Assembly (NCBI GenBank): GCA_950071955.1
Contig: CATMOC010000087.1
Span: 1-10,390 of the forward strand
DNA length: 10,390 bases
From: an uncultured Mesorhizobium sp.
Lineage (GTDB): Bacteria; Pseudomonadota; Alphaproteobacteria; Rhizobiales; Rhizobiaceae
Direction of reading: 5' to 3'
The position numbers and the translations under genes were made by a program. Below are positions 5,642 through 10,390 of the stretch, one piece after another. The stretch's first letter is position 1, and each line of letters opens with the position of its first letter. Under the pieces are notes generated by a model. That model made no database searches. It worked only from the letters and a program-made list of their open reading frames with translations, and was not told where the DNA came from.

Positions 5642-6835
5642 TCATCCCTCTTTTCCCAGAATGGCGCGCCCCATCCCGATAAGCGCCATGTCGCTGCCGG
5701 CCGGACCGAGCAGCGAGATGCCGAACGGCGCCCCTTCGACCGTGCCGAGGGGCAGCGTGATCTGCGGAAAGCCGGAAAGCCCCGAGAGGCAGAGCAGCCG
5801 CAGCGCCCGCTCCCGGTAGGCCTGCAGATCCTCGAAGCCCGCGTCCTTCAGAGGCGCGGCTCCCGGCACCGTGGGCATCACCAGAATGCCGTCGTCGCCC
5901 AGCATCTGCGCGAACGCGTCGCGGAAGTCGTTTCGCCGGGCGGTCTCGGACGCGAAGGTCGCCTCGTCGATCGTCGATCCGAACTCGAACCGCTCCCTGA
6001 CACCGGGACCGAGCTTGCGGTCGGCGGCCGAGATCCACGGCCCGTGCACGGCCCAAGCCTCGTACGACTGGATCTTGCGAAAGCACCAGTAGAGGTCGTC
6101 GATGGAATGCAAGAGGGGCCGAGCCGCCTCCGGCGAGCCGACGGCGGTCGAAATCTGTTCGACCATTCGAGTGTGCTCCGCCGCCTCGGCGGGGCTAAGA
6201 AGGAGGTCGTCGAGGACGGCGAGGCGGAAAGGGCGAGGCGCCATCTCCGCAGTCGGGCCCAGCAGAACCTCCGCCACCTTCTCATACGTCCCGATATCCC
6301 TCGCGAACCATCCGAACGTGTCGAGGCTCGGCGCGAGCGGCATGGCGCCCTCCAGCGAAATAGCGCCGTGGCTGGTGCGCAGTCCGACCAGCCCGCAGAA
6401 GCTCGCCGGCGCTCGGATCGAGCCGCCCGTGTCGGAGCCGAGCGCGATGTCGGCCAAGCCGCCGGCCACCGCCGCGGCCGATCCCGACGACGAACCGCCG
6501 GTCACCCGGTCGGGCGCGGCCGGGTTGACCGGGTGCGGATAGTGGGCGTTCTGGCCCATCAGGGAGAAGGTCAGCTCGTCGGTCTGCGTCCGGCCGACGA
6601 AGCGGGCGCCTGCATCGAGCAACGCTTGCACCGCGGGCGCGGTACGCGAAGCCGAAACGGCCTCGGCAAGGTTCTGCGGATTTCCGCCGCCGGTTCGCTG
6701 GGCGGCGACCTCGTATATGTCCTTGATCGCCAAGGTGAGCCCCGCGAGCGGTCCCTCGGGCGCGTGCGGAACCTCCGCGGGATCGTGGTCGAGAAAGGCG
6801 TTGTAGGGATCGCGCTGTCGCATGATGGTCCGCAT
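5642..6835 (-). CDS. Amidase-signature family hydrolase (AMI1-like amidase)
   Basis: This is a 397-residue amidase-signature enzyme, soluble and probably cytoplasmic, that hydrolyses an amide to acid and ammonia. The Ser-cisSer-Lys triad is complete: K38 in LAIKDIYEV, S115 in GGSSSGSAAAV, and the nucleophile S139 in GSDTGGSIRAP, with the usual 24-residue gap between the serines. Other family blocks are FSLMGQNAHY at 90-99, ASFCGLVGLR at 144-153 and APSLDTFGWFARD at 168-180. The sequence is closest in feel to the short AMI1-like group (indole-3-acetamide hydrolase of plants and bacterial relatives), but the substrate is not determined by the motifs, and amidases of this type act on many amides. 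Two starts are possible, ATG at 6835 and at 6823; neither has a good ribosome binding site. Palindromes lie immediately upstream. It is a single gene, convergent with hicA. Confidence 0.9.
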   Translation of the reverse strand: MRTIMRQRDPYNAFLDHDPAEVPHAPEGPLAGLTLAIKDIYEVAAQRTGGGNPQNLAEAVSASRTAPAVQALLDAGARFVGRTQTDELTFSLMGQNAHYPHPVNPAAPDRVTGGSSSGSAAAVAGGLADIALGSDTGGSIRAPASFCGLVGLRTSHGAISLEGAMPLAPSLDTFGWFARDIGTYEKVAEVLLGPTAEMAPRPFRLAVLDDLLLSPAEAAEHTRMVEQISTAVGSPEAARPLLHSIDDLYWCFRKIQSYEAWAVHGPWISAADRKLGPGVRERFEFGSTIDEATFASETARRNDFRDAFAQMLGDDGILVMPTVPGAAPLKDAGFEDLQAYRERALRLLCLSGLSGFPQITLPLGTVEGAPFGISLLGPAGSDMALIGMGRAILGKEG

Positions 6836-6867
6836 GTGTGAACGATCACGCGACCATCGTTCAACAC
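6836..6867 (-). promoter_or_regulatory. Inverted repeat at the amidase start, hairpin or operator
   Basis: TGAACGAT at 6839-6846 and ATCGTTCA at 6856-6863 are perfect inverted copies, 9 bases apart. Allowing one bulged A (6864), GTG at 6836-6838 also pairs with CAC at 6865-6867, giving 11 pairs. The repeat abuts the ATG at 6835, so in RNA it would form just before the start codon and could limit initiation; as DNA it could bind a dimeric regulator. The symmetry is seen in the sequence; the role is inferred. Confidence 0.5.
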
Positions 6868-6887
6868 CGCGGCTTGCGCAAGTCGCG
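6868..6887. promoter_or_regulatory. 20-base palindrome upstream of the amidase, probable operator
   Basis: CGCGGCTTGCGCAAGTCGCG is symmetrical in 9 of 10 half-site positions, with a perfect 10-base centre CTTGCGCAAG (6873-6882). It directly follows the 6836-6867 inverted repeat. The size fits a TetR-, GntR- or MarR-type dimer site. No such regulator gene is adjacent, so the binding protein is unknown. Confidence 0.45.
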
Positions 6888-6926
6888 TCACACCTGTGGA
6901 GGCGGTGAAGTCATCCGTTGAGCCGA

Positions 6927-6957
6927 CGTAGGCGGCGACGCCATGTCGCCCCCTACG
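6927..6957 (-). terminator. Hairpin after the sugar dehydrogenase gene
   Basis: GTAGGCGGCGAC (6928-6939) pairs with GTCGCCCCCTAC (6945-6956) around a 5-base loop, with one C-C mismatch and one more C-G pair outside (6927/6957). It begins 9 bases past the dehydrogenase stop on the minus strand. No T-run follows it, so it may end transcription with help from Rho or protect the mRNA 3' end rather than act as a simple intrinsic terminator. Confidence 0.45.
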
Positions 6958-6965
6958 CGACGCTC

Positions 6966-8561
6966 TCAGTCTCCCTCGGGTATCACCGCCGGAGCCACCT
7001 CTGTCTGGGCAGGGCGCGGTCCGTCTGCTTTGCCGGAGGGTTCCTGGCCGGTCAGCTTTTCGTCGGCTGACGCGGCGGCGTCTGTGGATTGTTCCGTTCC
7101 GGCTGGAGCGGCCGCATCCTGGTCCGTCGGTGCGGGCAGGGCGGACGGCACCGGCTCTTCGGCAGCCGCGCCCGGGCCGATCGCGCTGGTGGCGACCGGA
7201 TCCTCGCCGACCGGCTCGCGCGTGATCGAGCCGTCGGCGGAGGCCACGCGCCATACCGTGTTGCCGGCGTCGTCGGCCACCAGCAATGCGCCGGTACCGT
7301 CGATGGTCACGCCCACCGGGCGGCCATGCGCCTCGTCGCCATCGATGAAGCCGGTCACCACGTCCTGCGCTTTACCGGAGGGCTTCCCGTTCTCGAACGG
7401 GATGTAGACCACCTTGTAGCCGTTGAAGGAATCGCGGTTCCAGCTGCCGTGCTCGCCGACGAAGGCACCGCTGCGATACTGTTCGGGCAGCGCCGACCGG
7501 TAGGTGAAGGTCATGCCGAGGGGTGCGACGTGGCTCGACAGCGCATAGTCCGGCGGTATCGCCTTCTCGACCATGTCGGGCCGTTCGGGCTTCACGCGCG
7601 GATCGACATGCTGCCCGTAATAGCTCCAGGGCCAGCCGTAGAACGCACCTTCCTTCACGGACGTCATGTAGTCGGGCACGAGGTTCGGGCCGAGTTCGTC
7701 GCGCTCGTTGATGACCGCCCAGAGTTCGCCGGTGTCGGGGTTGAAGGTGAGGCCGTTGGGATTGCGCAGACCCGAGGCGAAGACGCGCGAAGCGCCGGTT
7801 TCGCGATCGATCTGCCAGATCGCGGCGCGACCCTTCTCGGCCTCGATCCCGTTCTCGACGATGTTGGAGTTCGAGCCGACCGAGGCATAGAGATACTTGC
7901 CGTCCGGGCTCAGCACCAGGTCCTTGGTCCAGTGGTGGTTGATCGGGCCGCCGGGTAGCGGCGTCAGCACCTTGGGTTCGGCGGTGATGCTCGTGGCGCC
8001 CAGTTCATAAGGGTAGGCGAGCACCGCCTCGGTGGAGGCGACATAGAGCGTGCCGTCGTACCAGGCGACGCCGAACGGCGAGGCGAGGTCTGTCAGAAGA
8101 TCGTGCGTCTCGTCGACCGTGCCGTCCCGGTCGGTGTCGCGCAGGAGGGTAATCTTGTTGCTCTCCTTCTGCTCGCCCCCGCCGCCATGGGCCATCGACA
8201 TGATGAAGCCGCGAATCACGTCCTTGGGCCGGGACACGGGTTCGCCGGAGGGGCCGCGCGACTGGACCACCAGGACGTCGCCGTTCGGCAGCGTGTGCAC
8301 GTTGCGCGGGTTGGCCAGCCCCGTGGCGTAGGCGGTGACCTTCAGTCCTTCGGGCACGGCGGGTGTCTGGCCGTCGGCCCAGCCGACCACCTCGGCCACT
8401 TTCATGTCAGCGATCAGGCCGGGGTTCGGGTCGGGCAGGACAGGATCCGGCCCGATCTGCTGCGTCACGTCGAACTCCTGGGCGTGACCCAGGCCGGCCG
8501 GCGCAAGTGCGATGCAGGCGCTTGCGAGAAGGGTGCGGGTGAAAAATGATCTGCTACGCAT
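6966..8561 (-). CDS. Secreted PQQ-type sugar dehydrogenase (sorbosone dehydrogenase family)
   Basis: This 531-residue protein has a signal peptide (1-27, cut after GHA) and a six-bladed beta-propeller at about 72-442 of the soluble glucose/sorbosone dehydrogenase fold. By comparison with PQQ glucose dehydrogenase, H210 in NHHWTKDLVLSPDG matches the catalytic His and R266-N267 in GLRNPNG match the PQQ-contacting pair; AFYGWPW (306-312) and GEHGSWNRDSF (369-379) are further family blocks. DTDRDGTVDE (142-151) looks like a calcium loop. The propeller ends near residue 442 and is followed by about 85 residues rich in Ala, Pro, Glu and Gly, an odd, probably disordered tail. It should oxidise an aldose or sorbosone-like sugar in the periplasm, but the substrate is open and some members may not use PQQ. 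It overlaps the DUF2231 gene by 8 bases; GGAG precedes the ATG by 9. Confidence 0.85.
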   Translation of the reverse strand: MRSRSFFTRTLLASACIALAPAGLGHAQEFDVTQQIGPDPVLPDPNPGLIADMKVAEVVGWADGQTPAVPEGLKVTAYATGLANPRNVHTLPNGDVLVVQSRGPSGEPVSRPKDVIRGFIMSMAHGGGGEQKESNKITLLRDTDRDGTVDETHDLLTDLASPFGVAWYDGTLYVASTEAVLAYPYELGATSITAEPKVLTPLPGGPINHHWTKDLVLSPDGKYLYASVGSNSNIVENGIEAEKGRAAIWQIDRETGASRVFASGLRNPNGLTFNPDTGELWAVINERDELGPNLVPDYMTSVKEGAFYGWPWSYYGQHVDPRVKPERPDMVEKAIPPDYALSSHVAPLGMTFTYRSALPEQYRSGAFVGEHGSWNRDSFNGYKVVYIPFENGKPSGKAQDVVTGFIDGDEAHGRPVGVTIDGTGALLVADDAGNTVWRVASADGSITREPVGEDPVATSAIGPGAAAEEPVPSALPAPTDQDAAAPAGTEQSTDAAASADEKLTGQEPSGKADGPRPAQTEVAPAVIPEGD

Positions 8562-9009
8562 GATAGGACACTCCAGCGCCGTGGCGATAAGCCATCGACC
8601 GGCCGAACCAGTCGGTGACGATCATGACGATCACGGTGACGGCGGACAGGGTGAGGCCCCACGGGACGACGGCTGTCCAGCCGTCACCGGCGTGGACCAG
8701 GCTGTTGAGCAGGGCGAGTGCGAGGACGACGATGCTGCCGATCGCATGCGGCCAGGCGGGCCTGCTCGCGCGGATCGCGGGCCGCACGGCAAAGTCGATG
8801 ATCCCGGCGAGCACCGCAAGAACGCCGAACACCAGTCCGGCAAAGAGCAGCCATGAGGAGAAGTTCTGCCACATAAGGTTGACCGTCCACCAATAGGCGA
8901 TGTCGGTCAAAAGCGTGAGGGTGAAGCAGACGACGGGGAATTGTACGAGCATCGCATGGATCGGCTGTCCACCGACCGCGACCGCGCTTCTGGTTTGGAG
9001 GGGAGCCAT
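8554..9009 (-). CDS. DUF2231 four-helix membrane protein
   Basis: This 151-residue integral membrane protein of the DUF2231 family has four predicted helices at about residues 22-42, 50-72, 86-106 and 112-134. Family residues include GGQPIHAMLVQFP (13-25) with H18 at the mouth of helix 1, the RPAIRASRP loop after helix 2, and H88 and H106 flanking helix 3. The start was set at the ATG at 9009: AAGAAGG (9023-9017) lies 7 bases before it, whereas the upstream in-frame TTG at 9027 has none. It overlaps the sugar dehydrogenase by 8 bases and is first in that operon. The paired histidines and four-helix shape would allow heme or quinone contact, so it could pass electrons from the periplasmic dehydrogenase to the membrane. 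That is inference only; the family has no established function. Confidence 0.82.
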   Translation of the reverse strand: MAPLQTRSAVAVGGQPIHAMLVQFPVVCFTLTLLTDIAYWWTVNLMWQNFSSWLLFAGLVFGVLAVLAGIIDFAVRPAIRASRPAWPHAIGSIVVLALALLNSLVHAGDGWTAVVPWGLTLSAVTVIVMIVTDWFGRSMAYRHGAGVSYHA

Positions 9010-9016
9010 GATCACA

Positions 9017-9023
9017 CCTTCTT
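9017..9023 (-). promoter_or_regulatory. Ribosome binding site of the DUF2231 gene
   Basis: On the minus strand AAGAAGG precedes the ATG at 9009 by 7 bases. This decides the start in favour of 9009 over the TTG at 9027, which would lie before the site. Confidence 0.75.
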
Positions 9024-9049
9024 TCAACGTGTAAGGCGAGTCTGTCCAC

Positions 9050-9074
9050 TACGGGTGAGAGAACGTTTGGTTCC
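9050..9074 (-). promoter_or_regulatory. EcfG-type general-stress promoter for the DUF2231-dehydrogenase operon
   Basis: On the minus strand GGAAC (9074-9070) is followed, after 16 bases, by CGTA (9053-9050). The alphaproteobacterial EcfG/RpoE2 sigma consensus is GGAAC-N16/17-CGTT, so only the last base differs. A transcript would begin near 9041-9045, leaving about 33 bases to the ATG at 9009, which includes the AAGAAGG site. The match and the distances are seen; use by EcfG is inferred. Confidence 0.55.
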
Positions 9075-9075
9075 C

Positions 9076-9097
9076 TGCCGCGCCCCCTCCTGCGGCA
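9076..9097. repeat. Inverted repeat between the two divergent promoters
   Basis: TGCCGC (9076-9081) and GCGGCA (9092-9097) are exact inverted copies with a 10-base spacer. The site lies directly upstream of the GGAAC element and upstream of the opposite promoter at 9142, so it could be an operator shared by both; it could also be chance in GC-rich DNA. Confidence 0.35.
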
Positions 9098-9141
9098 ATC
9101 CGCCCGCCGATGTTTTTCCCTCCCCACCCTCAATTTTCCCA

Positions 9142-9170
9142 TTGATTGTGACAGCAGTCGCGCATATATC
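9142..9170 (+). promoter_or_regulatory. Sigma70-like promoter for the decarboxylase leader
   Basis: TTGATT (9142-9147) and TATATC (9165-9170) are exactly 17 bases apart, each with 4 of 6 consensus bases, in a locally AT-rich stretch that stands out from the GC-rich surroundings. Transcription would begin near 9177 and leave a leader of roughly 435 bases before the decarboxylase ATG. No closer promoter was evident. Confidence 0.5.
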
Positions 9171-9258
9171 CCGGCTGCCCAAAGTCGCACGTGCCTGTGG
9201 GCGTCCGCCGGTCCCTCGAATGGCGAGGAAATCGGTAAGGTAACCGGAGCTAACCCCT

Positions 9259-9597
9259 TCGGTCGGTTCGACGGCCAACCGCCGATCCGAGGACGCCTTG
9301 AAGCAACGACGGTGCGGGCCTTTCTGGTTCTCTTCCGGTTGTCCAAAGACCGGGGTTACTGAAGAGGCACACCATCATTGCCGACAGTGCGGACGGGGCT
9401 CCCTTCCAAAGCTGAGGCAGACAAAGCGAGCGCCGGCTGAAGTGCCGTCGTTCATCACCGCGGAAAGCGGGTTCCAGGTACCGGCGTCTCCACCGGCCGG
9501 GTCCTCGACTCTCGATTTTCGCTCTTTGTCCACCGCTCGTCCGTCCGGCTGCGCGCCGACGGGGCGGAGCCTGATTGCGCGCGCCTTGGAAGGCGCG
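9259..9597 (+). ncRNA. Structured 5' leader of the decarboxylase gene, possible speF-class regulatory RNA
   Basis: No protein gene is credible between 9010 and the decarboxylase, but the plus strand folds repeatedly. Hairpin 1: TCGG-T-CGGTT (9259-9268) with AACCGCCGA (9277-9285), 9 pairs and one bulged T. Hairpin 2: CTCTTC (9330-9335) with GAAGAG (9361-9366), enclosing CGGT/ACCG (9336-9339/9349-9352). Hairpin 3: CCGTC-C-GGC (9541-9549) with GCCGACGG (9555-9562), 8 pairs and one bulged C. Hairpin 4: CGCGCCT (9580-9586) with AGGCGCG (9591-9597), a TGGA tetraloop, ending 3 bases before the GGAG ribosome binding site. Alphaproteobacterial ornithine decarboxylase genes are known to carry a leader motif named speF; location and gene fit, but I cannot match the consensus from memory, so the class is inferred. 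The borders are approximate. Confidence 0.42.
9307..9394 (+). repeat. Imperfect direct repeat within the decarboxylase leader
   Basis: CGACGGTGCGGGC (9307-9319) and CGACAGTGCGGAC (9382-9394) agree at 11 of 13 positions and lie 75 bases apart, on either side of hairpin 2. Two similar elements flanking a stem could be alternative pairing partners or a duplicated binding site. Confidence 0.4.
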
Positions 9598-9600
9598 ATT

Positions 9601-9604
9601 GGAG
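9601..9604 (+). promoter_or_regulatory. Ribosome binding site of the decarboxylase
   Basis: GGAG, continuing as GGAGAG, lies 7 bases before the ATG at 9612 and 3 bases after the last leader hairpin, close enough for that hairpin or an alternative fold to affect ribosome access. Confidence 0.75.
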
Positions 9605-9611
9605 AGACCCG

Positions 9612-10390
9612 ATGGCCACCCAGCGTATCCTCGACTTCCTCGCCACCCGACGTCCCAACGGCCCCTGCCTCGTCGTTGATCTCGACGTCGTGCGCGACAA
9701 TTTCCATGCCTTCGAGAAGGCGCTGCCCGACAGCCGCATCTTCTACGCGGTGAAGGCCAATCCGGCGCCGGAAATCCTTCGCCTGCTCGCGACCCTCGGC
9801 TCGTCCTTCGACACCGCGTCGGTCACCGAAGTCGAGATGGCGCTGGACGCCGGTGCATCGGCCGACCGCATTTCCTTCGGCAACACCATCAAGAAGGAGC
9901 GCGACGTCGCGCGCGCCTTCGACCTTGGCATCCGGCTCTTCGCGGTGGACTGCGTGGAAGAAGTCGAGAAGATCGCCCGCGCCGCGCCCGGCAGCCGCGT
10001 GTTCTGCCGGGTGCTCACCGACGGCGAGGGCGCCGAATGGCCGCTCAGCCGCAAGTTCGGCTGCGTGCCGGCCATGGCCGTGGACGTTCTGCGCCATGCC
10101 AAGGCGCTCGGCCTCGACCCCTACGGCGTCTCCTTCCACGTCGGCTCGCAGACCCGCAAGGCGGAGTTCTGGAACCCGGTGTTGGATCAGGTCGCGCCGC
10201 TGTGGCATGCCGCCCGCGCAGATGGCCATGACCTGCAACTGCTGAACCTCGGCGGCGGCTTCCCGGCCTTTTACGGCGAAAGCATCGAAGCGCCCCGCGC
10301 CTATGCTGCCGCTGTGATGCGCGCCGTCAAAGCCCGCTTTGGCGACGTGCCGCAAGTGATGGCAGAGCCGGGCCGTGGGCTGGTGGCCGA
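9612..10390 (+). CDS. odc: Lysine/ornithine decarboxylase, fold-III PLP enzyme (N-terminal part)
   Basis: The first 259 codons of a eukaryotic-type (fold III) basic amino acid decarboxylase are present; the gene runs off the window. It removes CO2 from ornithine to give putrescine and, in the rhizobial group this resembles, also from lysine to give cadaverine; it acts in the cytoplasm as a dimer. Key sites are K48 in FYAVKANP (Schiff base to PLP), SFDTAS at 65-70, H176 in SFHVGSQ (stacks on the PLP ring), GGG 214-216 in NLGGGFP (phosphate loop) and E252 in AEPGR (contacts the ring nitrogen). The C-terminal barrel with the active-site Cys is missing only because the window ends. The ATG at 9612 fits the family N-terminus and follows GGAG by 7 bases. 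It has a long folded leader and no close upstream gene on its strand, so it probably has its own promoter and regulation. Confidence 0.93.
   Translation, partial: MATQRILDFLATRRPNGPCLVVDLDVVRDNFHAFEKALPDSRIFYAVKANPAPEILRLLATLGSSFDTASVTEVEMALDAGASADRISFGNTIKKERDVARAFDLGIRLFAVDCVEEVEKIARAAPGSRVFCRVLTDGEGAEWPLSRKFGCVPAMAVDVLRHAKALGLDPYGVSFHVGSQTRKAEFWNPVLDQVAPLWHAARADGHDLQLLNLGGGFPAFYGESIEAPRAYAAAVMRAVKARFGDVPQVMAEPGRGLVA

Noticed and set aside
6044..6841. A 265-codon plus-strand frame over the amidase
   Set aside because: Arg-rich antisense shadow of a gene with a complete catalytic triad.
7089..7958. A 289-codon plus-strand frame over the sugar dehydrogenase
   Set aside because: Antisense to conserved propeller motifs; composition is typical of a shadow frame.
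9008..9034. Eight-residue plus-strand frame preceded by GGAGGGG
   Set aside because: The GGAGGGG is the complement of the first DUF2231 codons, and no promoter lies before it on this strand.
9220..9243. Seven-residue frame MARKSVR upstream of the decarboxylase, a possible Arg/Lys leader peptide
   Set aside because: Basic residues are tempting for a polyamine gene, but there is no ribosome binding site and it lies far from the start; conservation would be needed.
9298..9753. A 151-codon plus-strand frame through the leader into the decarboxylase
   Set aside because: It begins at TTG without a ribosome binding site, crosses the hairpins and is out of frame with the real enzyme.
9375..10355. 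A 326-codon minus-strand reading frame opposite the decarboxylase
   Set aside because: The plus strand encodes the full PLP decarboxylase motif set; the opposite frame has no family resemblance and is a by-product of GC-rich codon use.

Overview
The window is GC-rich, densely coded DNA that looks like a chromosome segment of an alphaproteobacterium, most likely of the rhizobial order (Hyphomicrobiales). The reasons are the protein sequences (a lysine/ornithine decarboxylase of the rhizobial type, a DenD-type dehydrogenase, a DUF1902/HicA pair), the lack of tRNA, rRNA, IS or phage genes, and a promoter close to the EcfG general-stress consensus found only in alphaproteobacteria. Species cannot be read from the sequence.

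Layout. (1) 1-1330, plus strand: the end of an SDR dehydrogenase, a 66-residue two-helix membrane protein and a DenD-like NAD-dependent dehydrogenase, packed with a 1-base overlap and a 3-base gap as one sugar-acid catabolic operon that begins outside the window. (2) 1346-2181, minus: a PrlF-YhaV type II toxin-antitoxin pair, the toxin starting at TTG inside the antitoxin stop. (3) 2339-5055, minus: a ZevB-like NicO metal permease with a His-rich loop, its periplasmic DUF1007 partner (ZevA-like), and a LysR regulator upstream. (4) 5184-5618, plus: a second toxin-antitoxin pair, DUF1902 antitoxin plus HicA toxin, divergent from lysR. (5) 5642-6835, minus: an amidase-signature hydrolase, with two strong palindromes just upstream of its start. 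(6) 6966-9009, minus: a four-helix DUF2231 membrane protein overlapping a secreted PQQ-type sugar dehydrogenase (sorbosone dehydrogenase family), followed by a hairpin and preceded by a GGAAC-N16-CGTA promoter. (7) 9010-9611: a 602-base gene-free region holding that promoter, a divergent sigma70-like promoter, and a long leader with several stable hairpins. (8) 9612 to the window end, plus: the first 259 codons of a lysine/ornithine decarboxylase.

How they work together. ZevA and ZevB probably form one cation-handling unit, with metal binding in the periplasm and in the His-rich loop. The two toxin-antitoxin pairs sit on both sides of that unit and its regulator. The DUF2231-dehydrogenase pair looks like a stress-induced periplasmic oxidation module with a membrane partner. 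The decarboxylase makes putrescine and/or cadaverine, and its long folded leader suggests RNA-level control, possibly of the speF RNA class known from alphaproteobacteria. The most rewarding items to follow up are this leader, the divergent stress promoter, the palindromes at the amidase and the DUF1902-HicA pair. No single clearly new multi-gene defence or metabolic system was found.
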